6,058 bases of DNA from Collimonas sp. UBA1456 (GCA_002325825.1 DCSW01000040.1:1-6058); one strand, 5' to 3'. Positions 1-6,058 are shown, numbered from the stretch's first letter. A program made the numbers and translations. The notes: generated by a model from the sequence alone, not told the origin.

Positions 1-130
1 GAAAAATGCAGGAAACTTTGGAAGAACTGTGAGCTTAAGCTCAATACCAGGCTGCAATTAGTCACTTTTCTTTTTCCTCACTGTAATTATTGTATTGAAA
101 AGTGCTGAAAAGATTTCGAACGGGTTTCTA

Positions 131-136
131 AGGAAG
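131..136 (+). promoter_or_regulatory. Shine-Dalgarno sequence of the lipoprotein pseudogene
   Basis: AGGAAG lies 7 bases before the ATG at 144, the clearest ribosome binding site in the window. It decides the start of the broken lipoprotein gene, because the ATG it serves opens directly into a signal peptide. No convincing -35/-10 pair was found in the AT-rich sequence upstream (about 60-110). Confidence 0.6.
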
Positions 137-143
137 AAGCAAT

Positions 144-561
144 ATGCGTTATCTGATTCTGTCGTTGGAAGTGCTACTCTGCGGCTGCGTAACTCCGGCA
201 TCGGATAACGGTCTCGTATTGATCTAGGTCACTTTCGCCAGCCAACATCTGGTGGATGCACGTTGTGTGGTCAAGACCGACAGCAGTCTCTGGGATATTG
301 CCACATCCTGGCGATGTGCTGATCGTTATAGCAGACGGCGACTTGTACGTGGTATGCAACAAGCCGGGCTATCACACGTCCAAAGTAATTTTCCGTGCGC
401 CTCTCGGGCTGGATTTTCTGAGTTTCGGAATTGGTGCTGCCGATGGTAGCGGCGGGATCGGTAGCGCCGCTGCCGGCCTTGGCGTCAATCTGCCGCTGAC
501 TCTAAGCGGCAAGGAAAAAGTTTATCCTAGCCGCGTGCTCATAGACATGGGACCTTTGTAG
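144..561 (+). pseudogene. Broken small lipoprotein gene (nonsense codon plus frameshift)
   Basis: The function is unknown; it would have been a lipoprotein of about 138 residues. From the ATG at 144 the protein begins MRYLILSLEVLLCGC, a short signal peptide ending in a near-lipobox (L-C-G-C), followed by VTPAS. The frame stops at a UAG at 225-227. It then continues open with VTFASQHLVDARCVVKTD and reaches DIAT near 305. There the family-like sequence passes to the +1 frame (PGDVLIVIADGDLYVVCNKPGY), consistent with one extra base near T306. The tail has a glycine-rich stretch and then YPSRVLIDM before the UAG at 559-561. The overall pattern (A-R-C, then T-P-G, then V-x-C-x-K-x-G-Y, glycine-rich, YP near the end) resembles small proteobacterial lipoproteins that I know only as uncharacterised. 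A CAG-to-TAG change would explain the nonsense codon. The gene has its own ribosome binding site and terminator, so it was probably a single transcription unit. The reading of two frames as one protein is inference from this pattern. Confidence 0.65.
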
Positions 562-588
562 TCGGATCCGTTGTCGTTCTAGGTTGAT

Positions 589-620
589 GTGGGCGAGCGC
601 AAGCACGCCCACTTTCGTTT
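589..620 (+). terminator. Intrinsic (Rho-independent) terminator
   Basis: A perfect 7-bp stem, GTGGGCG (589-595) with CGCCCAC (606-612), is extended across an A/A mismatch by a GC/GC pair closing a GCAA tetraloop. TTTCGTTTT follows directly on the plus strand. It ends the lipoprotein transcription unit 28 bases after its stop codon. It also means that zapE, starting at 748, needs a promoter of its own. Confidence 0.85.
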
Positions 621-706
621 TATCTGCTGGCGGGCAATGGGTGTCGGATATGGCAGATCAGGATTGATGATCTGTTAAGATTATATCAATTTTAACGGTC
701 GCGGCA

Positions 707-733
707 TTGGCATTGATGCTGATCTTCTATTAA
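707..733 (+). promoter_or_regulatory. Possible zapE promoter
   Basis: TTGGCA (707-712) matches the -35 consensus at 5 of 6 positions. TATTAA (728-733) matches the -10 at 4 of 6, with a short 15-base spacer. Transcription would start near 740, leaving almost no leader before the ATG at 748. A promoter is expected somewhere between the terminator and zapE, but this exact site is weak and other AT-rich stretches (about 675-695) are possible. Confidence 0.2.
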
Positions 734-747
734 GAATTGAAAAAATA

Positions 748-1845
748 ATGAACGTTCTAGAGTTTTATGAACAGGCACTGACACAGCGCGGCTTTCAGTC
801 CGATGAGGCGCAGCGGCATGTAGTTGAGCGTTTGCAGCTAGCTTTTGATGAGTGGGTTGCGTACAAGGCGCAACGCTCCAATTCGTTCAGGCGTTTGATC
901 AATCGCCCTGACGTGCCGCGCGGCGTGTACATATGGGGAGGCGTCGGGCGCGGCAAGTCATTTTTGATGGACAGCTTTTATTCCGTGGTGCCGGTGGTGC
1001 GCAAAACTCGCCTGCATTTCCACGAGTTCATGCGAGCCGTGCATCGTCAAATGGACGAACACAAAGGCGTTGCTGATCCGCTGGATGAGGTGGCGAAGCG
1101 GGTGGTGAAGAAATATCGATTGATCTGTTTCGATGAATTCCATGTTTCCGATATTGCTGACGCCATGAGCCTCTATAACTTGCTTAAGGCGCTATTCGAC
1201 AACGGCATGTCGTTTGTCATGACGTCGAACTACGAACCGAGTACGCTGTATCCCGATGGCTTGCACCGCGATCGCATGCTGCCCACCATCAAGCTGCTGC
1301 AGGATAACCTGGACGTGATGAATATCGACGCCGGCATCGATTATCGGAAGCGCGCCATGGAACAGGTTCAGACCTACCACTTGCCCCTCAATGCCGATAC
1401 CGACCGTGCCTTGCGGCATGCTTTTGCCGACGTTGCCGAAACTTCCGATGAAGATCCGATGATCGAGATCGAAGCGCGTAAAATAAAGGCCTTGCGCCGG
1501 GCTGGCGGAGTGATCTGGTTCTATTTCAATATCCTTTGCGGCGGCCCGCGCTCGCAGAACGACTATCTGGAAATTGCCAGCCGCTTCCATACTGTGATAT
1601 TGTCAGGTATCCCGCAGATGTCGGCAGAGATGTCATCCGAAGCGCGCCGTTTCACATGGTTGATCGATGTTTTTTATGATCACAAGATTAAATTGATCAT
1701 GTCGGCGGCAGTACCACCTGAGAAATTGTACACCAAAGGTATGCTGGCCAATGAGTTTCATCGCACCGTGTCGCGTATCGTCGAGATGCAGTCGCGTGAA
1801 TATATGGATGCAGAGCAGCGCTCGGAATCGGATTCGATCGTCTAG
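748..1845 (+). CDS. zapE: Cell division protein ZapE (AFG1-like AAA+ ATPase)
   Basis: ZapE is a cytoplasmic P-loop ATPase of the AFG1 family that associates with the FtsZ ring. In E. coli it matters for division under stress such as heat or low oxygen. The 365 residues match the family length (E. coli about 375). Visible motifs are Walker A GGVGRGKS (64-71, K70), Walker B LICFDEF (125-131, D129 and E130), a sensor-1-like MTSN (158-161), the LHRDRMLP segment with candidate arginine-finger residues (172-179), and the C-terminal block SSEARRFTWLIDVFYD (296-311). No frame disruption is seen. The start MNVLEFYEQAL matches the N-terminus remembered for betaproteobacterial relatives, although no good Shine-Dalgarno precedes it, only an A-rich leader. 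In many Burkholderiales zapE follows the 2-oxoglutarate dehydrogenase genes; here a pseudogene and a terminator lie upstream instead. The hypothetical gene 29 bases downstream is probably co-transcribed. Identification is secure. Confidence 0.95.
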   Translation: MNVLEFYEQALTQRGFQSDEAQRHVVERLQLAFDEWVAYKAQRSNSFRRLINRPDVPRGVYIWGGVGRGKSFLMDSFYSVVPVVRKTRLHFHEFMRAVHRQMDEHKGVADPLDEVAKRVVKKYRLICFDEFHVSDIADAMSLYNLLKALFDNGMSFVMTSNYEPSTLYPDGLHRDRMLPTIKLLQDNLDVMNIDAGIDYRKRAMEQVQTYHLPLNADTDRALRHAFADVAETSDEDPMIEIEARKIKALRRAGGVIWFYFNILCGGPRSQNDYLEIASRFHTVILSGIPQMSAEMSSEARRFTWLIDVFYDHKIKLIMSAAVPPEKLYTKGMLANEFHRTVSRIVEMQSREYMDAEQRSESDSIV

Positions 1846-1874
1846 ATCGATGCCGTTGCGGTGAATCCTGAATA

Positions 1875-2462
1875 ATGTTGAGAAATGAATGGGATCACGT
1901 GGAATTTGCCTCTTTGATTTTGGCTGCTCTGTCGCCTTTTCTAGCCATCGCTCGCTTACAGCGGGGTACCGCCTTGATCAGCATGACCGCCGCACTGTTG
2001 ACATGGTCGGTCGCAGCACCGGCTGCAGATACGGCGGCTTCATTGAAGTCGGTTGCCGAGCCGGCTATGGAACTGACAACGCGCTATCCGCTGAAATCAC
2101 TGACGACGGTAGAAACCGCAAATAAGGCAGTGGCTGATGTCGCCAATGCCCAGGCCGAGGTTGAGGCGCGCGATCTTGAGCAGCGGCGTGCCTGTTATCA
2201 GAAATTCTTCGTGAACCATTGCTTGGACAACGCCAAGAAGCAGCGTCGCCTGGCGTTGAAGGCGATTCGTCTGGTCGATATTGCCGCCAACGCCTTTTTA
2301 CGCCGCGAGCGCGCGGATGAGCGCGACCGTGTGCTCGGCATTCACGAAGTCAGTTTGCCTGATGAAGCCGTGCAGAAGGCGCAAGATCAGAAAGAAAAAG
2401 AATTGTCGAATGCCGAAAAGTTCGAGCAGAGCGCGGCAAAGGAGAAAAGAAGTTGCTGCTAA
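1875..2462 (+). CDS. Secreted hypothetical protein, truncated by a frameshift
   Basis: I do not recognise a named family with certainty. The 195 residues begin with hydrophobic stretches (11-27 and 33-50) around RLQR. A plausible signal peptidase site is APA|AD near residue 50, so the product is probably exported. The ATG at 1875 has GGTGA at 1860-1864; an internal ATG at 1983 would leave too short a signal peptide. The mature part is charged and helical. Its most family-like segment is RRACYQKFFVNHCLDNAKKQ (104-123), whose C107 and C116 could form a disulfide in the periplasm. An alanine- and lysine-rich coiled-coil-like region follows. The frame ends at a UAA (2460-2462) with the odd tail KRSCC, which appears to be a frameshift artefact: removing one A near 2449 lets the protein run on. 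Similar proteins after zapE in Oxalobacteraceae come from memory, not a search. The truncated product may or may not be functional. Confidence 0.55.
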   Translation: MLRNEWDHVEFASLILAALSPFLAIARLQRGTALISMTAALLTWSVAAPAADTAASLKSVAEPAMELTTRYPLKSLTTVETANKAVADVANAQAEVEARDLEQRRACYQKFFVNHCLDNAKKQRRLALKAIRLVDIAANAFLRRERADERDRVLGIHEVSLPDEAVQKAQDQKEKELSNAEKFEQSAAKEKRSCC

Positions 2463-2714
2463 TACTGCTAAGCATTCCGGCGAAGCCGACAGGCGGATTG
2501 CGAAGCAATGGCATGCTTTTGAAAAAAGTAGCAGGATGAAGCGGCGAAAGCGCAGCAGCGTGCCGACAACATTGCCGCTTTTAACCGGAAAGTACAAGAG
2601 TCGGCGGCGCGCCGAGTTGAAGTGGCGGTGAACAAGGCTGAGAAGGCAAAGGAGTTGAGCGTCAAGAAGGCTGCCACCGCGCTCGCAGCGGTGCCGCCAG
2701 CGTCGGCGTCTTAA
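2452..2714 (+). pseudogene. Out-of-frame C-terminal tail of the secreted hypothetical protein
   Basis: Two segments continue the protein beyond its premature stop. First, in the +1 frame from 2452, VAANTAKHSGEADRRIAKQW and then HAFEK. Second, from 2532, back in the original frame, QDEAAKAQQRADNIAAFNRK followed by an alanine-, lysine- and glutamate-rich helix ending PPASAS and UAA at 2712-2714. Both have the same charged, coiled-coil-like composition as the upstream part. Return to the original frame means the two indels nearly cancel: about +1 near 2449, and -1 or +2 near 2522-2531 beside a run of six A. Without them the gene would span 1875-2714, about 279 codons. In the original frame the interval contains UAA (2460), UGA (2520) and UAG (2529), so no single reading rescues it. 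The cause could be gene decay or homopolymer sequencing error. Confidence 0.6.
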
Positions 2715-2735
2715 TTAAATGTTAGCTTTACAGCC

Positions 2736-3218
2736 TCATCTTTGCGCCGTGCGGTCTATACCGCGCGGCGTATCTTCTGGACCGGTATAGTTTTGTGCCT
2801 TTGGGGCCGGCACCACCAGCTTGACGATGGCAAATGCGCAGTTGTCAGAGGTATGGCTCGTGGAGCGCTTGAGAGTTTTTGTGATCAGCATCTCGGCTGC
2901 ATCGTGCGGTTTGTTCATTGTAATGGTTACGATCAACTCATCTTCCGTAAAGTAATGCGAGAGACCGTCCGAACAGAGCAGAAAGGTATCGCCGGATTTC
3001 AGGCCGGTATAGCGGCCGATCGTGACGTTCGGGGTTTCAGTTCCTGAGCCGAGTGCATTGGGCAGGATGTTCGATAGATTGTGTGATTTGGCCCCAGTAC
3101 GCGATAGCTTGCCTTCACTGACTAGTTTTTCCATGTACTAGTGATCAATCGTATGTTCTGCAAAATTGGGGCCGTCGATGTGCTGGCCGGTTTCTGCTTC
3201 GATCTTATATTGGTTCAT
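2736..3218 (-). pseudogene. PP2C-type Ser/Thr phosphatase relic (internal deletion and UAG)
   Basis: PP2C phosphatases use metal-bound water to remove phosphate from serine or threonine, usually opposing Hanks-type kinases. On the minus strand the ATG at 3218-3216 gives MNQYKIEAETGQHIDG, like the start of bacterial PP2C proteins (usually followed by GDR..QQD). The sequence then jumps to NFAEHTIDH, a UAG (3140-3138), and YMEKLVSEGKLS, all in one frame. In relatives this later part is R-T-x-DHSY-x-x-x-LV, so the UAG replaces the serine of DHSY and roughly the first half of the domain is missing, including the DGMGG and GDSR metal-binding motifs. The remaining C-terminal half is open to UGA at 2738-2736. 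It shows NALGSG, FLLCSDGL (about 2990-2960) and SDN, normally GDN, which retains the metal-binding aspartate. It cannot be an active phosphatase. It converges on the secreted hypothetical gene with only 21 bases between them and no terminator seen. Confidence 0.8.
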
Positions 3219-3425
3219 TCGTCTGGGTAGCTTAAATTGCATGCTGTTCGAGATAATTCCGTATTTTCCGGTCGACAGTTAGCTTGCTATCAATCAGTGA
3301 TCATTCAAGTACACTTGGTTTTATTGGTTGCTCTGTCAATAGCAACAAAGCAGATCACAGAATATTATATGCACGTGTTATTTTTTAAAGATTTTTCATG
3401 TGTCAACATTATCCAGCGCTAGAAT

Positions 3426-3632
3426 ATGACCAGGGTTGATTTGGAAGAAATCCTTTGTCGCATTATAGAACTCGAAGTCGAGCGTCGCGATCTGGATGCC
3501 GCCATTCGCGCCATGACGGATCAAGTCCTGTGCGAAGAATTGCAATTGTGTCGATTGAAGAAGTGGAAATTGCAACTGAAGAATCAGATAACGTTGTTAA
3601 GAATGCAATTAATCCCTGATATCCCTGCCTGA
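3426..3632 (+). CDS. YdcH family (DUF465) small coiled-coil protein
   Basis: This 68-residue protein has the length and layout of the YdcH/DUF465 family, whose role is not established. It is a helical hairpin with ELEVERRDLDAAIRAMTD (15-32) as the first helix. The conserved block EELQLCRLKKWKLQLKNQI (37-55) follows, and the end is LLRMQLIPDIPA. Family members usually read R-R-L-K-K-R-K-L in the second helix; here two of those arginines are C42 and W47, each reachable by a single C-to-T change. The ATG at 3426 is fixed by an in-frame UAG at 3420-3422 just before it. No clear Shine-Dalgarno is present. The gene lies 58 bases before the yoaA helicase on the same strand and is probably in its operon. 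An AT-rich stretch (3360-3400) upstream may hold the promoter, but I could not assign it. Confidence 0.85.
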   Translation: MTRVDLEEILCRIIELEVERRDLDAAIRAMTDQVLCEELQLCRLKKWKLQLKNQITLLRMQLIPDIPA

Positions 3633-3645
3633 TAACCCATACTCA

Positions 3646-3673
3646 GGCTGATAAGATGTACCTGTAATCAGCC
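3646..3673 (+). repeat. Inverted repeat between the ydcH-like gene and yoaA
   Basis: GGCTGAT (3646-3652) and ATCAGCC (3667-3673) are perfect complements around a 14-base loop. No T-run follows, so it is not a standard terminator. It lies 18 bases before the proposed TTG start of the helicase, so it could influence translation initiation or be a chance hairpin. Confidence 0.3.
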
Positions 3674-3690
3674 GTTCTCAGTAATTTACC

Positions 3691-5751
3691 TTGATCGAAG
3701 ACACTTCTTCCTTGCCTGCTGAAGGCGAAATCACTGCTGTTGCTGTTGTGGCGCGCGGCACACACGACGACGATGTTGACCGCTTGTTTGCTAGTACCGG
3801 CCCGCTTGGGCAGGCGGTGGGCGGCTTTCGTCCACGTCAAGCACAGACTGAAATGGCCAAAGCCATCGCCGAGGCGATCGACCAACAGCGAACTTTGATC
3901 GCCGAAGCCGGCACCGGCACTGGCAAAACCTTCGCTTATCTCGTGCCTGCGCTGCTGTGGGGCGGCAAGGTGATTGTCTCCACCGGCACCAAGAACCTGC
4001 AGGATCAATTGTATTCGCGCGACATTCCGACTGTCCGTAAAGCATTGAGTGCACCGGTTTCGGTGGCGCTGCTGAAAGGCAGGGCCAACTACGTCTGCCA
4101 TTTCCATCTGGAGCGCACGCTACAGATCGGTCGCATGACCTCGCGCGAGGACGTTGGCTACCTGCGCGAAATCTCGCGCTTCATGAAGACCACATCTTCT
4201 GGCGACAAGGCCGAGTTGTCGAAGGTTCCTGAGACCGCGTTAATCTGGAATCTGGTGACCTCGACCCGCGACACCTGTATGGGTGCCGAATGCCAGTATT
4301 ATCAGGACTGTTTCGTGATAAAAGCGCGCAAGGAAGCGCAGCAGGCTGACGTGGTGGTGGTCAATCACCATTTGTTCTTCGCTGATGTGGCCCTGAAGGA
4401 TAGCGGCGTGGCGGAATTGCTGCCGTCCGCCAACACGATTATTTTCGACGAGGCACACCAGTTGCCGGAGGTGGCGACTCTATTCTTTGGCAATACCGTG
4501 TCGACTTTGCAAATCCTGGAATTGTGTCGGGATGTACTGGCGGAAGGTTTGTCGCATGCGCGCGACGGCGCCGACTGGACGCAAGTGGTATTCCAGGTTG
4601 AGAAAGCGGCGCGTGATCTGCGGCTGGCATTTCCGCAGGATGTGGTACGGTTGGCGGTCAATCAAATCGCACCATCAAGTGTGTTCTTTTCGGCGTTGGA
4701 GACCATGCGCGAACAGTTGCATGGCATGAGCGCGGTACTTGAGAGGCAAGCCGAGCGGGCCGAAACCATTGAACAATGCCGCACTCGCGCGGTCGAGCTG
4801 AGCTACAGGCTGGATGACTGGAATAGTGCGCCGGCGGCCAGTACCAAGGCCCACAAGAACGCCAAGGGTAATGACGCTGAAGATGAGGGAAGTGTGCTGT
4901 GGGTTGAGGCTTTTCCCTCTTCGTTGCAGCTGCACCAGACGCCGCTGTCGATTGCGCCGATCTTCAACAAGCAGCGCGAAGGTGTGGCCAGGTCATGGAT
5001 ATTCACCTCGGCGACGTTGGCGGTGAATAACGATTTCCAACATTACGCTTCACAGATGGGTTTGTGGGACGAACCTGCTAAATCCTGGCCGAGCCCATTC
5101 GATTATGGCCGGCAAGGCTTGCTGTATGTGCCGCAGAATCTGCCGCAGCCTAATTCACCGGACTATACCGATGCCGTGATCGATGCCGCTCTGCCGGTGA
5201 TCGAAGCTGCCGGCGGCCGTGCGTTTCTTCTGTGTACGACGATTCGCGCGGTTAATCGTGCGGCGGAAAGACTGCGTGCCGAATTTGAGGCCCGCCATCT
5301 GGATTTTCCGCTGATGGTGCAGGGCGAGGCCGGGCGCACCGAGTTGCTGGATCGTTTCCGCGCCGCCGGTAATGCGGTGTTGATAGGTGGTCAGAGTTTC
5401 TGGGAAGGTGTTGATGTGCGCGGTGAAGCGTTGTCGCTGGTGATCATTGACAAACTGCCTTTTTCCTCGCCTGACGATCCGGTATTAGCGGCACGTATCG
5501 ATGCTCTCGAGTCCAAAGGTATGAATGGTTTTATGCATCATCAGTTGCCGGCGGCTATCATTAACCTGAAGCAGGGCACCGGTCGTCTTATCCGTGATGA
5601 AACGGATCGTGGCGTGTTGATGATTTGCGATCCGCGGTTGATATCGAAGGGCTATGGTCGACGTATCTGGCAGAGTTTGCCACCGTTCAAGCGCACTCGT
5701 GAGCTTGATGTGGTGCAAGCGTTCTTGGCCGTTCGGGCGGGCGGGAATTGA
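3691..5751 (+). CDS. yoaA: DinG/YoaA-family iron-sulfur DNA helicase
   Basis: This is a superfamily 2 (XPD-like) 5'-3' DNA helicase acting in DNA repair and replication-fork maintenance; E. coli YoaA works with the Pol III chi subunit HolC. The 686 residues carry, in order, a Q-motif-like FRPRQ (46-50), Walker A GTGTGKT (74-80, K79), four [4Fe-4S] cysteines (C136, C196, C201, C207; CMGAECQYYQDC), VVVVNHHLFFAD (221-232), the DEAH box (253-256), FTSATL (438-443), QSFWEGVDV (568-576) and QGTGRLIR (628-635). The spacing and wording around the cysteines and the DEAH box match E. coli YoaA better than DinG; databases often label such genes dinG. All key residues are present and the frame is intact. 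The start is uncertain: an in-frame UAA at 3682-3684 limits it, no ATG precedes residue 55, and TTG at 3691 lacks a Shine-Dalgarno. TTG at 3712 or GTG at 3748 are alternatives that would keep the helicase core whole. It is probably co-transcribed with the preceding ydcH-like gene. Confidence 0.95.
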   Translation: MIEDTSSLPAEGEITAVAVVARGTHDDDVDRLFASTGPLGQAVGGFRPRQAQTEMAKAIAEAIDQQRTLIAEAGTGTGKTFAYLVPALLWGGKVIVSTGTKNLQDQLYSRDIPTVRKALSAPVSVALLKGRANYVCHFHLERTLQIGRMTSREDVGYLREISRFMKTTSSGDKAELSKVPETALIWNLVTSTRDTCMGAECQYYQDCFVIKARKEAQQADVVVVNHHLFFADVALKDSGVAELLPSANTIIFDEAHQLPEVATLFFGNTVSTLQILELCRDVLAEGLSHARDGADWTQVVFQVEKAARDLRLAFPQDVVRLAVNQIAPSSVFFSALETMREQLHGMSAVLERQAERAETIEQCRTRAVELSYRLDDWNSAPAASTKAHKNAKGNDAEDEGSVLWVEAFPSSLQLHQTPLSIAPIFNKQREGVARSWIFTSATLAVNNDFQHYASQMGLWDEPAKSWPSPFDYGRQGLLYVPQNLPQPNSPDYTDAVIDAALPVIEAAGGRAFLLCTTIRAVNRAAERLRAEFEARHLDFPLMVQGEAGRTELLDRFRAAGNAVLIGGQSFWEGVDVRGEALSLVIIDKLPFSSPDDPVLAARIDALESKGMNGFMHHQLPAAIINLKQGTGRLIRDETDRGVLMICDPRLISKGYGRRIWQSLPPFKRTRELDVVQAFLAVRAGGN

Positions 5752-6058
5752 CGTGGACCGATTGCTCTTGTGGGGCGACCGATGAGCTGTCCGTGCTGGG
5801 ATTGGCGACGACTTGCGAAAAGACTGCCAACTCTACGTTCTTGTTGCCGGCTAGTTGTCGTCATGTGGTCAGGTTGGTGAGTGGGGGAGCCGGCGACAAA
5901 GGATTGTGGAGCCAGTTTGAGAAAATTTTTCAGGAACAAACCGGCATTCACAAAATCGTCGATCATGACGACGCAGCTCGGCTTCGCATTGTCCAATTGC
6001 AGCATTTAAGTGCCAGGATGTGGGCGTGATGGGTGAGTTGGTCAACTGCTCCGAACCG
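5752..6058. other. Region after yoaA without a convincing intact gene
   Basis: An open frame on the plus strand runs from a TTG overlapping the yoaA stop (5748) to UGA at 6027-6029, giving 93 codons. It has an A/T-start TTGA overlap like a coupled gene, but its codons are irregular (AGT, AGG, GGA), there is no Shine-Dalgarno and I recognise no family. The minus strand is open from 6005 back into yoaA, rich in R, Q, P, T and S, and looks like a shadow. No terminator for yoaA was found. The best protein-like signal is the minus-strand IstB-like stretch at the right edge. Confidence 0.3.
5963..6058 (-). pseudogene. Possible IstB (IS21-family helper ATPase) C-terminal remnant, cut by the window edge
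   Basis: Read on the minus strand from the window end, the frame gives FGAVDQLTHHAHILALK and then CCNWTMRSRAA before UGA at 5965-5963. The first part resembles the C-terminal IstB pattern A-x-[VI]-D-x-L-x-H-H-A-x-I-L-x-[LM], which in IS21-type IstB proteins is normally followed by an E-S-Y-R-like block. Here that block is not recognisable, so the copy is degenerate or the match is chance. IstB is the ATP-binding partner of the IS21 transposase. Only 31 codons are visible and the Walker motifs would lie outside the window. No terminal inverted repeat was found between 5752 and 5963. The plus-strand open frame ending at 6029 overlaps this segment antisense. Confidence 0.3.

Noticed and set aside
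31..42. 12-bp perfect palindrome GAGCTTAAGCTC
   Set aside because: It has no loop for a terminator hairpin, no T-run directly after it and no second copy; no role can be supported.
1192..1590. Long antisense open frame inside zapE
   Set aside because: It lies wholly opposite a secure gene and has no ribosome binding site or known motif; it is a shadow of zapE codon use.
2522..2531. A AAA AAG heptamer resembling a programmed -1 frameshift site
   Set aside because: The phase is wrong for the frame entering it, a -1 slip meets UAG at 2529 at once, and the earlier +1 shift near 2449 would still be needed.
225..3140. UAG reassignment or readthrough, since the internal stops at 225 and 3140 are both UAG
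   Set aside because: zapE and the lipoprotein gene also end in UAG at sensible places, the lipoprotein has a separate frameshift, and the phosphatase lacks its catalytic centre, so readthrough would not give a working protein.
3121..3142. Direct repeat of ACTAGT (3121-3126 and 3137-3142)
   Set aside because: Six bases only, inside the phosphatase relic; too short to mark an insertion or deletion junction.
3333..3348. CTGT-N8-ACAA, one mismatch from a LexA box core, about 80 bases before the ydcH-like gene
   Set aside because: One core mismatch and no extended palindrome; such near matches are expected by chance in a few kilobases.
3409..3417. TTATCCAGC, similar to a DnaA box
   Set aside because: A single imperfect copy with no cluster and no origin-like AT-rich unwinding region or dnaA/dnaN neighbour.
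3237..3422. 61-codon open frame in the gap before the ydcH-like gene
   Set aside because: AT-rich, no ribosome binding site, no recognisable motif, and it occupies a likely promoter region.

Overview
This window looks like a stretch of a betaproteobacterial chromosome, most probably from the Oxalobacteraceae or a close Burkholderiales relative. That assignment rests on remembered family resemblance of the ZapE, YdcH and YoaA proteins and was not tested by a search. Base composition is moderate, near 50% GC by eye. The main impression is of housekeeping genes left intact between accessory genes that are visibly decaying. I found no convincing undescribed defence, secretion or biosynthetic system.

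Layout, left to right. Positions 1-143 hold no gene I can support. Positions 144-561 carry the remains of a small lipoprotein gene, with a ribosome binding site, a signal peptide and a family-like tail, but broken by a UAG codon and a frameshift. A clear intrinsic terminator follows at 589-620. Then come zapE (748-1845, AAA+ division ATPase, intact) and, 29 bases after it, a secreted hypothetical protein (1875-2462). The C-terminal part of that protein continues to 2714 but is cut off by two offsetting frameshifts. Facing it on the minus strand is the relic of a PP2C-type serine/threonine phosphatase (3218 down to 2736). It joins the first residues of the protein to its C-terminal half, lacks the catalytic centre and carries a UAG codon.

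After an AT-rich gap come a small YdcH/DUF465 protein (3426-3632) and, 58 bases later, a complete DinG/YoaA-type iron-sulfur helicase (3691-5751). The last 307 bases hold no convincing intact gene. The minus strand at the very edge has a short stretch resembling the C-terminus of an IS21-type IstB helper ATPase, so an insertion-sequence remnant may begin there.

The intact genes act in cell division (zapE) and in DNA repair or replication-fork maintenance (yoaA), with ydcH of unknown role probably co-transcribed with yoaA. The three broken genes are all of the dispensable kind: a surface lipoprotein, an envelope hypothetical and a signalling phosphatase. The simplest reading is relaxed selection on accessory functions, as in a lineage moving towards host dependence or a small population. 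Sequencing error could explain the indels in the hypothetical gene, but not the internal deletion in the phosphatase.
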